From Nitzschia sp. DOCU1 (taxonomy: Eukaryota > Bacillariophyta > Bacillariophyceae > Bacillariales > Bacillariaceae), in assembly GCA_951394045.1 (NCBI GenBank), contig OX595990.1:2658549-2722548 (forward strand): a stretch of DNA of 64,000 nt. The letters run 5' to 3'. A program made the translations under genes and the position numbers. Below the pieces are notes generated by a model, which ran no database searches, was not told where the DNA came from, and saw only the letters and a program-made list of their open reading frames with translations. Positions 29,995 through 41,118 of this stretch are shown here, piece after piece (position 1 is the first letter of the stretch; every line of letters begins with the position of its first letter).

Positions 29995-30528
29995 TTACGT
30001 TTCGACAGCTTCTAGTTTTAGCAACTCATCATATGGGTCCCCTTCGAGCTTCAATACCATTGCAAACGCTGGTTCTGTTTTAATACCCGAGTTTTTGAGA
30101 CGTATAATCTCGTTTCGAAATGCCTCGCCCCTTTGTTGTAGTAATTGATGCTCAATAACCATATGACGATAGGCATTCTGTTGAACCACTGGTATGGATT
30201 GACCAAAGATTTCAATCGCAAAATGTTGTCCTTGGAAATTGGCGACTGTGTAGACCTGCCCATTCTTACTGGACCGATGAATGACAAAACCACTGTAAGA
30301 GCCACATCGTTCTATTAGGACTTTTTCAAATGCTTCAAAATCGTCGACACAACAAATGATATCCAGGTCACTGCTTTTGACATCAATTTCAATAGGAATC
30401 GTTCCTGCCAATACGGGAGTATAAGCACTCAGGACTTGTGCAATACGCAATGCCTCCAGTTCGGCATGAGCCAAGCGTTGGCGTGGATTGCCGTCTCGAA
30501 GATAGTCAAAGGAAAGAAAGTTTGGCAT
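29995..30528 (-). CDS. DUF4269 protein, bacterial-like (177 aa)
   Basis: A single-exon gene matching DUF4269 over its whole length. This is a bacterial family with a nucleotidyltransferase-like core. Telling blocks are LAGTIPIEIDVKSSDLDIIC, FAIEIFGQSIPVVQQNAYRH, MVIEHQLL, and the C-terminal GIKTEPAFAMVLKLEGDPYD. The paired acidic residues in SDLDII resemble the metal site of nucleotidyltransferases. It has no leader, so it is probably cytosolic. The stop lies 64 bp from that of the Cas1p-like gene (convergent). Horizontal transfer from bacteria is likely from family distribution. The substrate is unknown. Confidence 0.8.
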   Translation of the reverse strand: MPNFLSFDYLRDGNPRQRLAHAELEALRIAQVLSAYTPVLAGTIPIEIDVKSSDLDIICCVDDFEAFEKVLIERCGSYSGFVIHRSSKNGQVYTVANFQGQHFAIEIFGQSIPVVQQNAYRHMVIEHQLLQQRGEAFRNEIIRLKNSGIKTEPAFAMVLKLEGDPYDELLKLEAVET

Positions 30529-31518
30529 TTGGGCTACAGAATAGACGAATCCAAACAGCGGTTCGAAATGATGACGATGGATGTTATGGTCATCAACATG
30601 GGTGTCATTTTTTTAGAGCACGCGCGGCGTCCAGCTCAAACGTGCACCATGCTGCCGCCGACAACACAGACTTGACGCCAACAAACATGCTGCTACCGGT
30701 AGCTACTAGGCGATCATAGACTTTATTAACTTCTCGATTATCACACTCCTCCACTACAGACAGAAGCAATGTAAGTACCTAGTAGGTACTACTTGATTTG
30801 CATATCGTCGTAGTACTGTCCTTTCGCGGTATAGTACTAGGAGCTTCAGCAGCAGCATTGCTCGTGGTCGCATGATAGTTACACAGAGTCAAGAAGCAAG
30901 TCAGCCGTTGTTTTGAGGTTCGTGTAGTGAGTCGAGGCTTGTTGCCTGCGACTCCTTTCTACACAGCTTGAAGTTGCTAAATGGCCAAACTCCATATCCT
31001 ACGACCGATAGTTCAGTCCGTGGAGTCATCCGAGTGTCCGTCCATCCGCCAGTCAAATTCGTCCTGTCGCCAAAAGAACAAAGGGTCACACATTTTACAT
31101 CGTCGGTCGAACGTGCCGTGCCTCGCGATCTTTTTCTTCTGTTGCGAACCGCGACGTGACTGATGCCCAATCATTGACGCCAAGAATTCTAATGACAGCC
31201 GGCACAAAAGAAGCTTTGGTGTGTCTTTGTCCCAAGTTGAGAACAGCATTGTCCCGCGAACCTTTTCACACAAAGCCAGCCAGCAGACACAGAGAACACC
31301 ACTCACCTCACTTCTTCGACTTGCGTTTGGGAAGAGCGAAAGCATCGCATCTTCGTCTTCTTCCTCGGCTCGCTTGAGGCTCCTTTCTCGTCCGGTAGTG
31401 AACAGCATCGGCATTCTCCAGCTTGGCGGCTTGCACAGCGCGGAATCCACCGATTCATTCATCCTCACCCTCCTCTATTTTTAAAGCAGCTCTTCTTTTA
31501 GGCAGCAAGAAGAAAACC
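30529..31518. other. intergenic, divergent promoter region
   Basis: Short frames only. It should hold promoters for the DUF4269 gene (minus) and the LRR gene (plus). Confidence 0.45.
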
Positions 31519-32958
31519 ATGAAGCTGCCTCTGATCCCTCAACATCACAAGGGACGACAGACGGCTGGCCCGATTCAAACGATCCAGCGCAAATTGGCTC
31601 AAAATGCTCTGACAGAGTTCAAAATCGGCTTTGAAGCTGAAGAGTTTCGCTCCAAGCGCGACGTCCAAAGCTTGATCGATACGATTCGAGATAAATACTT
31701 ACACAAGCTGGCCATGGACAAGATAAGTTGCTTGGAGAGTATTCGTATTGGATGGAAGTTACCTCGCTTTGCGATCGGGCCCATCCTTCAGGAAGTCGTG
31801 CCCATGCTCTTGCAAAAACCCGCCAAGGTGCAGCATTTGCAACTCAACATTAATTCCTGGGTCCCCCTGCCGACAATAGAACGGCTCATCTCGTGGCATA
31901 CGCTAGAGACACTCGATCTACGTTCGGTACGGATTCGGACTCGCATCATGAGTGAACCCCGACCTTCTTCCGCCGATCGCGGTAAATCACTGTGTCGTCA
32001 GATACCCGCTGTACAAGCGTCGGGTAGTAGCGGAGGATCGCCTCTGACGTCCAGTATCAATAGTGTGACGGACATGTCCACATTGGCAGACGAAGGCTAT
32101 ATTTCCGTGGACGATCGAATCCTAGTGGCATTGCCCTATCTGTCGCCGTCCATCAAAACACTCAAACTAGTCGATTGTGATTTGCAAGTGGAAGATATGC
32201 CGGATTTGATGGATATCTTGCGCCAAAAGCGGCATGTACAATCGCTGAGTTTGCGTCACAATCGTCGTTTGTTTATGAATGGCTGGGAACAACAATTGTT
32301 GGTCAAATTGCCCTTTTTAAAAGCCTTGGATCTTTCCATTTGTGATTTGAGTCCCTTTGATGGATTACGACTGGCATCGGCCTTGAACAAGAATTGCAGC
32401 AAATTGAAAAGTTTAAATGTCGCTGGTAACTATCGATTAAACGAAGCGATTCCAGACTTGATTCATGCTTGCGCTACCAGTGGTATTGTGGAATTGGATT
32501 GCAGTTTTTGCGATGTTCAAAACAAGTGTCAACAGCAAGTCTTTCAAATGCTGGCTACCCTGGAGCCGTGCTCGTTACAATCCCTCAAGATGCAAGCGGT
32601 TCGAATAAAGAATGTGGCACCCTTGATTCAATGTTTGGAAACCAATACATCGTTGCAGCGTTTGATATTGGATCATCCTCGGGAGCCCTATGAATTGTCG
32701 ACACATTCCATGCATCAGTTGCTAGAGGCGGTCCGCCACAATTATTATTTGCAAGCCTTTCGAGTCGATCCGCCGTATGGCATGGATCCACGGGTGTTGG
32801 AAGAAATGGAATATTGGATGACCTTGAATAAATGTGGGCGTAGCATTCTGGTCCATGATTCCAGCAAGCATTGGCCGCACGTGTTGGCCAATGCGGCGAA
32901 TTTGGGAAATGTCGACATGTTTTATTGGATTCTTCGGAATGGAGCAGAACAGTTTTAG
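31519..32958 (+). CDS. leucine-rich-repeat protein (479 aa)
   Basis: Single exon. I chose the ATG at 31519 (context AAAACCATGAAG) over an upstream non-ATG extension. From about residue 90 there are LRR units of the ribonuclease-inhibitor type: VQHLQLNINSWVPL, LETLDLRSVRI, IKTLKLVDCDLQVEDMPDL, VQSLSLRHNRRLFMNG, LKALDLSICDLSPFDGLRLA and LKSLNVAGNYRLNEAIPDL. The C-terminal block (NNYYLQAFRVDP-like, then KCGRSILVHDSSKHWPHVLA, NLGNVDMFYWILRNGAE) is a cap often seen on diatom LRR proteins. No kinase or membrane segment is present. A protein-interaction role is inferred. Confidence 0.72.
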   Translation: MKLPLIPQHHKGRQTAGPIQTIQRKLAQNALTEFKIGFEAEEFRSKRDVQSLIDTIRDKYLHKLAMDKISCLESIRIGWKLPRFAIGPILQEVVPMLLQKPAKVQHLQLNINSWVPLPTIERLISWHTLETLDLRSVRIRTRIMSEPRPSSADRGKSLCRQIPAVQASGSSGGSPLTSSINSVTDMSTLADEGYISVDDRILVALPYLSPSIKTLKLVDCDLQVEDMPDLMDILRQKRHVQSLSLRHNRRLFMNGWEQQLLVKLPFLKALDLSICDLSPFDGLRLASALNKNCSKLKSLNVAGNYRLNEAIPDLIHACATSGIVELDCSFCDVQNKCQQQVFQMLATLEPCSLQSLKMQAVRIKNVAPLIQCLETNTSLQRLILDHPREPYELSTHSMHQLLEAVRHNYYLQAFRVDPPYGMDPRVLEEMEYWMTLNKCGRSILVHDSSKHWPHVLANAANLGNVDMFYWILRNGAEQF

Positions 32959-33736
32959 AGGCGAGTGCGAAGGAATGCAACAACATGGTTGGAGAATGTG
33001 AGTAGTACTGCAACGATTGTAGGCTAGAGTCCAGTAAATAGCGCTGTTGTGATAGTAGTACAAGCAAATCGACTGCAGATGCCGATTCGACTGTTTCGTC
33101 CTGGAACTCTTTGACGCTCAATGCCTACCACTAGCTTGTAGAAGTGGAGTACATACCATTCTTGGAAACTTTTGGAGAGAGACATATTAGTTGACGACTC
33201 CCTCTAGCTACTAGCCTAGAAAGTCGCTTGATGGTCGACTACATCGACCGCCATCAATACTCTTGTCCGTCGTCGGTGACGTCGCCAAATTTTTGGAAGG
33301 ACGGAAGACCTCCAGGCGGACGAACAGAGGGCTCGCTTTTTTTTGGCACGCCCCCACACTCGACCACCACGGCGTTTTGATGTTGACAACGACGACGACG
33401 ACGAAAGCATCTCTCTATCGGACAAGCCCATGTCACCTTTCTCTCGAGTCGGGAGTGGAACATTGTGGAAGCAGCAAGAGTGAAAGCTTTCACGTTTGAT
33501 AGTTCCTTGAGGATAAAGCATCAGGTTAATCCATCACAGCGGCAAGCAAGTGAGAGTGAAAAACCTGCACACAGTCACTACAAGCGTCGCTACTAGTACA
33601 TCGAGACGACTCTGTCGAAGCTGACGGCTGGAATCACACATTACTACTTCCCTGTATGCGTGCAACGGGGGTGGGACTGAAATCCTTCATTTGAAACAAT
33701 CGTCATCTGCTATCTCGCTGACGGTAGACAACAAAC
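32959..33736. other. intergenic region with CRE-like half site
   Basis: No gene seen. TGACGTCG lies at 33277-33284, a (GAC)n run near 33388-33405, and a CTAG cluster near 33204-33216. Confidence 0.45.
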
Positions 33737-34900
33737 ATGTCTAATCCTTTCACCCAGGAAGATTATAATTTTGCTGTTTCCAAAGAATATCAGCAACAAA
33801 CGGCGACGTATCAAGAGCAAACGGCGGGGGATTCTCAATATCAGGATCAACCACCGACGTATCGCGGCGGTGGCATGTCCAACAATCCATTTTCTCCTCC
33901 TCCTGCATCGGCGCCACCACCGCCACCTCTTAGCAGTGACTCCTCCGACGCGGGATCCATTAATCCTACAGACAGTGGCGACGACGCGTCGTCGGGAATC
34001 AGTGGCTTTTTAGCCTATCCTACGCCACCGTCGGCCCGTCGTGGTGGTGGAGATCCCCTGTCTTCTCCGACGACGACACCCACGCGGTATCCCTCCAGCA
34101 CTGGCAGCCACAGCAGTAACACTTACAGCGGCTACTATTCTTCTTATCAAAATGCTCGAGCCGCACCCGTTCCCATGATTACAAATTATGGCGTTTCTCC
34201 CGCACAAACATTTTATCCGCAAGGTATTAGTAGTTATGGAGAATCCCCGAGTGTGTCGCCGTCAAAAATGGGGTTTCGGGGCAATGTCAACCTCCGACCC
34301 AACACGGGTCAAACCAATGATGAATATGGGGGGATTGGAAGTTTACGCGAAGTGACGGCACGTTTACGATGGATGACGATTGCGTGTACACTGGCAGCAT
34401 TGATTTGGGAAGGCTTTGCCTTTCCATCCCGAGTCTTTTTGTATTCCTGGGATCATGCTGCCAAGGTGGTGCTAGGAGGCTATCTAGCCTTCTTTTCGTT
34501 CTTGTTGCTGGGCGTCGAACTGAATGCTCCTCTACGCGATAATTTTGGCGTATTGTATCATCCACTGGGCCGTGGATTCTTGCTATTTTTCATGAGCGGT
34601 ATGAGCTTTGGATTTCATATAGATTGGTGGGAACTCGTACTGTGTGTGGCATTTTTCGCTTGCAGTTTCGGCTATATTTATGCGTACATCAAATACCCCG
34701 AGTATCGACGGTGGCAAGACTATAATGACAATCAAGTTTGGGCGGATGTACGATCGGCGATGCGACAAACTGCAGCTACTACTGCCGATTGGGCGGATCC
34801 TCTTTCCCAACGGACCGCTAGTCATATTCTGAGCGGGGCGGCGCCTCTCTCGTGGACGGAAACGCAACGAGAGACACAGTCGTTGCTACATCAAGTATAG
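33737..34900 (+). CDS. four-TM protein with NPF motifs, COPI-associated/TVP15-like (387 aa)
   Basis: Single exon. The first ~205 residues are Pro/Ser/Tyr-rich and disordered. They carry two NPF tripeptides (MSNPFTQ and SNNPFSPP), the ligand of EH-domain endocytic adaptors, and a polyproline run. Four hydrophobic segments follow at about 213-330 (WMTIACTLAALIWEGFAF, VVLGGYLAFFSFLLLGVEL, GRGFLLFFMSGMSFGF, LVLCVAFFACSFGYIYAYI). The loop with DNFGVLYHPLGRG is typical of COPI-associated/TVP15 Golgi proteins. SCAMPs share the NPF-plus-four-TM plan and are the main alternative. A role in Golgi-endosome trafficking is inferred. Confidence 0.65.
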   Translation: MSNPFTQEDYNFAVSKEYQQQTATYQEQTAGDSQYQDQPPTYRGGGMSNNPFSPPPASAPPPPPLSSDSSDAGSINPTDSGDDASSGISGFLAYPTPPSARRGGGDPLSSPTTTPTRYPSSTGSHSSNTYSGYYSSYQNARAAPVPMITNYGVSPAQTFYPQGISSYGESPSVSPSKMGFRGNVNLRPNTGQTNDEYGGIGSLREVTARLRWMTIACTLAALIWEGFAFPSRVFLYSWDHAAKVVLGGYLAFFSFLLLGVELNAPLRDNFGVLYHPLGRGFLLFFMSGMSFGFHIDWWELVLCVAFFACSFGYIYAYIKYPEYRRWQDYNDNQVWADVRSAMRQTAATTADWADPLSQRTASHILSGAAPLSWTETQRETQSLLHQV

Positions 34901-35904
34901 AACAAAAGCAACCTTTTGTGCTGATTCATAACATAGAAAGATTCCAATAGAAGGTGGTGTGTGCGGGCTGATCCTACCGTAGCGAATGGTCGTATGGCAG
35001 AATTCGTTCTGGCGTTTCCTGTCTTTCCCGTTGGGGCTCTTATGCGACAAGAACTATAACGCAGTAACTTGGAGATTTTTGTTTGGGGGTAAGACATGCT
35101 TGCTTTCATCACCCGCTGACTGGAGGACTTTGGAGTTACAAAACCGATGCTTTTCAATATAGTATGAATAATACTAGCTAATGGCCCTTCTTGCTTTCTT
35201 AAAACTAAGAAAGCCAATACACAGTATCGTACACCGCTGCATTTTTTATTGAGAGCAACCTATTGTTCCACCAGTATCTATCTAAATCCGAGTAGAGAGC
35301 AAGCTAGAGACGTTTGTAAGCTCTTTCCTCGCACTCCTAGTCGTCTTACTACAGCAGCAGTTGTAAGCTACGACCATTGCGGCAGTCGGCCAACTCCGTT
35401 TGTTCTTCCACCCGCACGATCAGACGAAAGTGCCATCTGTTTGGATCTTTGGGGAGGAGAAAGATACGCTGGCGTACCAGGTACCGTTCGCATAGCGCAG
35501 GCAGTCGGAGTGACACTCAAATGGCGAAGGCCCATAAAGTTCTATCCGTTTGACGCACGACTGACCCCAGTCACGGACCTTCTCGGTAGTAAAACTCCCG
35601 TAGTTTCCACGGATGACGTCATTTTCGAGACCGCCCGTGACAATCGATATATTTAGCTATTTTAGCTGCAAAGTTCCTTTCTCCGGCATCCTCCTTTCGT
35701 CGGGCGAATATCATCGGCACCTTCTCTTCTTTCTGTGTATGGAAATCCTGCACTTGCGAGGACCACCACTGATAGCGTGGTGTCGGGAAGCAGAGAGGAG
35801 GCGAAAGAAAAAGGAGCCGTCGACAGTTCATAATCCGTCGTTGGCATTCAACGCATCGACATTACTTTGTATTTCAACAAGAATCAGTATCACCAATAAT
35901 AATC
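34901..35904. other. intergenic, upstream region of the aminotransferase gene
   Basis: No convincing gene. A 135-codon frame at 35249-35656 has no recognisable domain. The perfect CRE-like palindrome at 35614-35621 is listed separately. Confidence 0.45.
35614..35621. promoter_or_regulatory. CRE-like palindrome TGACGTCA upstream of aminotransferase gene
   Basis: TGACGTCA, extended to ATGACGTCAT, lies about 285 bp before the aminotransferase ATG. It is a candidate bZIP site. Confidence 0.45.
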
Positions 35905-37484
35905 ATGAAGCTTTCCTTGGCTCTCTTGGCCGTCGTGGCTGGCTCCACTGCCTCGGCGTTTGTCCCCGTCACATCGGCACGAACATCCTCGTCGGCTCTT
36001 CAGGCGACGATTGAGAACACGAAATTGATTCCTCCCATGAAGGTGGAGGACTTGGCCACTACTGCTGCGGATGTCTATGGCAAGAATGTTCAAACGACCT
36101 ACGGGTAAGTAGTTTGTCAGTCGGTCATTATTGGATACAAGTTTTTGGCAGGATTCTCACTAGATCTATTTTTTTGGGATCTGCCGATTCTCGTTTCTCG
36201 GAATGTCCTACTAATAATAACAGTCGATACCCCTTGACAGTTCAATCAGGAGAGGGATGCTGGTTGACCACGACCGATGGACAAAAATATTTAGATTGTG
36301 TGAGCGGTATCGCCACTTGTGCCTTGGGACATGCGAATCCTGCCTTGAACGCTGCCGTCAAAAAGCAAATGGAGACGATGCACCACGTGTCCAACTTGTA
36401 CTTTATTCCGGCACAAGCTGCCTTGGCAAACTGGTTGTGTGAAAACTCCAACGCCGAAAAGGTCTTCTTTTGCAACAGTGGCGCAGAAGCCAATGAAGCC
36501 GCTATTAAGGTCGCTCGTCGACATGCTAGCAACCGAGGAATTACGGTACGACTACTATTACTACTGCCGCAGCGTCGTGTCGATGTGCAACTCATTCTGT
36601 TTCTTTGTCATCCTTTTCATATCTACTAGAAACCCGTCATTATTTCGGCCGAACAAGCCTTCCACGGCCGCACTTTGGCTGCCTTGACCGCTACCGCCCA
36701 ACCAAAGTACCACAAGGGATTCACGTACGACGGCCAAATGGTTCCTGGATTTGATCACTGCAAGTACAACGATATTGCTTCCTTGGAAGCTGCCGTCGAA
36801 CGAGCCACTTCGGACGGAAAAGGACTGGCTGCCATCATGTTGGAGCCACTCCAAGGTGAAGGTGGTATCATTCCTGGAAAGAAGGATTTCTTTGCCAAGG
36901 CTCGTGAATTGTGCGACAAGCACGGGGCTTTGCTCATGTGCGACGAAGTTCAAGCGGGTATGGGACGCACGGGTACTTTGTGGGGACACGAACAACTTGG
37001 AGTGATTCCCGATGTCTTTACTTCGGCCAAGGCTTTGGGCGGCGGTGTCCCGATTGGTGCCATGATGGCCCGCGGAGATGCTGCCACTACGTTTGGACCA
37101 GGTGACCACGCAAGTACCTATGGAGGAAACCCCTTGGCTTGTGCCGCTGGCTTGGCTGTGGCGCAATACTTGTGCGATCACAACATCTTGGACAATGTCA
37201 AGGCCCGGGGAGAACAATTGTCGGCTGGTTTGGAGGCCCTTGCAAAGAAGTACCCCACCGTGTTGGGAGAAGTCCGAGGATGGGGTCTGCTCAAGGGAGT
37301 CGAATGTATTGCCAAGGACATTACGGCTGGGGATTTGGTGGCAGCCGCCATGAAGGAAAATCTTTTGTTGGTTCCGGCTGGATACACTGTGGTGCGATTT
37401 GTTCCTCCACTTATCGTCTCTGAAGAAGAAATCAACATGGCTTTGGAGCGATTTGAAAAGGCAGTTCAAGCCAAGGCCAACTAA
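35905..37484 (+). CDS. argD: plastid acetylornithine aminotransferase (458 aa)
   Basis: Converts N-acetylglutamate semialdehyde to N-acetylornithine in plastid arginine synthesis, using PLP. Exons are 35905-36104, 36224-36545 and 36630-37484, all phases consistent. The leader MKLSLALLAVVAGSTASAFV ends in ASAFVP, a classic diatom plastid signal. Family hallmarks: FCNSGAEANEAAIKVARRH, EPLQGEGGI, MCDEVQAGMGRTG, and the PLP lysine K308 in TSAKALGGGVPIGAMM, then HASTYGGNPLACAAGLAV. Length without the leader (~420) is normal for ArgD. Ornithine and 4-aminobutyrate aminotransferases are related, but the motif set and plastid location favour ArgD. Convergent with the hydrolase gene. Confidence 0.9.
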
Positions 37485-38208
37485 AAACTGGTATTTCTTG
37501 AAGGATCCATCAAGAACGCCGTTTTCAAGGCTCATTTTTTCGTCGCCACCCAAGGCAATTCCAATAGATTATTACTTCAATGCATTCCGACAAGGAATGT
37601 TGTTGTGTGCTAGATGATTATTCCATTGTATATCACACCTTGTTGTTGAGGTAGTTGACTCGTTTCCACTAGACCTATTATATATTGCAGATGGTATCGA
37701 ATGGTATTGGATTTAGTTGCACACTGTAGCCAGTCCAAAACGGTGCCACGAGCAAGTCGTTTTGTCCGGCTCGGTGCCTTCCACACTCTCAACATGGACA
37801 ATCCATGTATTCCACTGTTGATCCCGAGGCCGCTAATTTGGTTGTCCTGTAACCCAAAGCTGATATTCTCTCCAATGGTCGTGTCATTGAACTACTTTGG
37901 CACAATATAGAGTATTTGGATAAAGGAGAAAATGGTGCACCTAGAACGGCTTGTTACGCTATTGGTGGCTCGAATGTCAAAAACACCTCGGAGACAAGTG
38001 TGCTATCCCAAGGGACGTTCCGCAATTGACTCGGAGCAGAAAATTTGAACGAATGTTACAAAATGTTCTTGTGGCTCACATCTGCACGTGTTAGCAGTTT
38101 TGAAGCAGTCGACTGGACCCAAGTAGTGTAGTCTCGGACGTGCTGTTCGGTGCCTCACAAGTTTTGTGAACCCCACTTCGTGGCTTTCTTTTTATTCCGG
38201 ACTAGCAC
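37485..38208. other. intergenic region between convergent genes
   Basis: Nothing coding is seen. It should hold the 3' ends of the aminotransferase and hydrolase transcripts. Confidence 0.45.
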
Positions 38209-39250
38209 TCACAGAAAGCTCTTTAGTGCTTGAGCAGTTTCGCTTGGCGACTCCCATGGTAACACATTCAGCCCCGATAGCACTTCCATGCGGCAATCTT
38301 TCATGTAGCGTGAGTAATCCTCCCGTGGTCGCTTGTCATTGCTGCCGGCTAGAATCAAAGTAGATTGAGGAAGAGTTCGAAGTTCTTCTTCATACGACCG
38401 ATGCTGACAAAAGCCCGCATTGAACGAAATCACGGGAGGTCGTGCTTCCAACCCAAGTTCTTGCTCGGCCTTGTCCAACCATGCCGCATCACAGGGTTTG
38501 GAAAAGAGAAATTGATTGGAAAAGAATTCAATGGCACCTCGAGACTCCAAAAGTCGAAAGGCCAACCGTCCCCACACGGGGATTCTTCAAAAACTCGTAG
38601 TTGCGCGCAAGCTCCTTTTCGGGCACTGCAGACGTCATGTCCTTCCAAGTGGGCGGCGATGCCAAAACGAGTTTTTCGATTCTATCGGGGTTTCTTGCTG
38701 CCATTAGTACTGCAACGGGAGCAAGTCCTCCTTGGGACATGATTGTCCACTTGCGAGCTTTGCCAAAAAAGGGAAGACCGGAAAGAGGCGACGACGACGA
38801 CGATATTTCGTTCATGAGCGCCTCGCACCCTTGCGCCCACCCTAGGGGAAAGGATAAGCCTCGCTTTTGAGGATCCCAGGCATCGCTGCCTTCGGAAATG
38901 CCACATCCAATCAAATTCGGAGCATAAAGGGCTGGACCGGTCCACTCGTCCATCAATCGTTCCCAGAACCACGACGCCAAGCCTATCCCGACTGGATGGA
39001 TAAGTAGAATTGGAGACTCGTTTTCAAACCCCGGCGACGCAGCTTTATAGCGATACGTCAAGTTCCAGCCATCGTATTCGTATTTACGAATCACGGAAGA
39101 CTCTTGTTGGACGGTTGAAATGGTCGTGGGCAGGGAGAGAGAAATCGAAAGAGATGAGGACGATCGGCGGGGGCTTGTCGGCGAGATGAAGGCCGTCACT
39201 CTCGCCATCTGGACCAGCAACAGGAGGGATAATGACAAGAGCATTTTCAT
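38209..39250 (-). CDS. plastid-targeted alpha/beta hydrolase, frameshifted
   Basis: The ATG at 39250 begins a signal peptide ending VTAFISP (plastid type). An alpha/beta-hydrolase fold follows: ILLIHPVGIGLASWFWERLM, LYAPNLIGCGISEG, an elbow-like IMSQGGLAPVAVL and DRIEKLVLASPP. At a CCCC run near 38575-38582 the frame shifts by one. The upstream frame stops soon after (at 38528). The rest of the fold continues in the other frame from about 38577 to the stop at 38209 (LLESRGAIEFFS, STLILAGSNDKRPREDY, LPWESPSETAQALKSFL). No GT-AG intron explains the switch. The elbow has MSQGG where GxSxG is usual, and the C-terminal catalytic His (normally before the ExP motif) is absent, so it may be non-catalytic. 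A sequencing or assembly indel is the simplest cause; a pseudogene is the alternative. Confidence 0.7.
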
Positions 39251-41118
39251 TGAAGGCGACGATCAGGTTGTAAAGAAAGCAAAATAGAATGATGTGCTCG
39301 TTGACGAGATGGGTTTCTGAAAGACTAATTGTTTCTTTACTGTTGGCATCATTCGTTCTGCTGGCGAAAGATACCACGTCGCTCGCTTTGTCGGCATCAT
39401 GCTTCGCTCGCAAAAGAGCGCCCTCTTCGAAGTTCATGCTCAGCCGGCTTGCGCGCGATCGTGCATGCGCGCAGTTCCTCACCACCGCCCGCCGGCGTAC
39501 AGACGGAAGGTCAGCGCATTGATTTTTCCTATCAACACTGTTGAACTGCCTGTAGCTATGTCCGAGCATATAATTTTGCAACCAGCGAGCTCTAAAGTAG
39601 CAGCTATAGGAGCGTGAACTCTACGGCTGCTACTAGTTCTCTTAGTACAGTAGAGCATGAGTGCTACATTTCCTGCTATAGAATGTGTACCTTGTTCAGA
39701 AGCTAACTCCCATCGTCGCCACTCGGACAACAGCCTTGTCGGCGACACTATAACAACGCGTTCCTTCCTCCTCTGTTTATCACCAATCTTGATCACGACT
39801 TATCAGGAGCGTCTTTGGACTTTTGAAGAACCATAGCCTTGCGCACCTCTCCCTCGTCAAAGTTGACTGGGGAGCATTTGAGGCTGCCTGTTACTCCAGC
39901 TTAGAATAGCTCCGTCAAGCCCCCGTCTTCTAAACAAAGAGCCCCGGACTACACTCATTGTGGAAGTTTCGGGTACATCCTTGTCCAACTTCCGATATAG
40001 GGCCACAGATTGGGATTTCTGTTTCGACTCTGGACAGATTTCGTGTGTACTGGTCTTCTCGTGATTTCATCGCCAATCCAGTGTTTGTACCGGCCGTCCA
40101 TTGTCGCCATTCACTCTACTCTAGATCAATCATAACATCGAGCTGGTTCACTTGAAACTTGGGGATATTCCAACCGTCTTGTTCGCGATAGTCCAACATG
40201 CATTTGGCACCCAATCGTTCCGATGGTCTACTTCAGGGGACGCGGAGGCAACGGAATCCGCCTCGGGACATTTTGCATCATATTACAAAGCAATAGCACC
40301 ACTTTCCCAGCTCCCCTCTTCTTGACGAAATCGGTGACGACCAGGTTTGCCGCCACAGCGGACGCCAAAAGACCATTTGCTTGTACAGGCGAATTGTCTT
40401 TTGGACATTGACCCGACAAAACGCCAACACCCCCCGGGAGCCAGAGTCCATACCAGCATGCGAAGAATCAAGTGCGCTTCATCATCATGGTATGGATCCA
40501 AAACAGGAGCTGTTTGGCCAATCATTACTGCGGCGAATGAATAGATTCGTGTCCATGTCCTAACCAAACCCGGTCGCCACTACCGCTGCCTTCATAACTA
40601 GAGGAAGACAAGAAGAACGGTTGTACATCATTTCTCATTGTTGTAAGGGGTCTTCTGAAAATTTTGCAACGTGGTAGCTTCTAATGCCGATTTTCTTTGT
40701 GAATCCAAATTGGAGCGAGAAAAGATGAGGGGATGGATACCCACAGATGCTTTTGGATCCTGTTTTTCTTCGATGGTGTTCTTGTGTTCTTTCCTTCTGC
40801 TTGCCTTCAGTGAACTTTCGCCCCCTCTTCTTTCTGCACGGACGACGACTGGACGCCACGTGGTAACATCGGCTTCGGTGCGCTCAGAACCATCGAAAGT
40901 TTCTTGGGGTCGGGCTAGTCGAACCTCCGGAGCTTCCAAAACATCACTTACGTAATTGCGGTCCAATCAAATTCCCAAAAAAGCCCATCCCATCACAAAA
41001 ACGAACGGCAGCGGTCTCACACAACCACTCTTCTCGAGAGCTGAGCAAGCAACAAACCGCTCGACTCTTGTTCTTGATATTTCCACTCCCAAAGCATACG
41101 GTTCACAAGGGAAACAAA
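39251..41118. other. intergenic region, no firm gene
   Basis: 1.87 kb. A purine/pyrimidine-alternating inverted repeat (TGCGCGC...GCGCGCA) lies at 39450-39472, in the hydrolase upstream region. Overlapping minus-strand frames at 40228-40567 look weakly protein-like but are broken between frames. Confidence 0.45.

Noticed and set aside
35249..35656. 135-codon plus-strand frame before the aminotransferase gene
   Set aside because: No domain, no good start context, no splice logic, and it overlaps promoter sequence with a CRE-like site.
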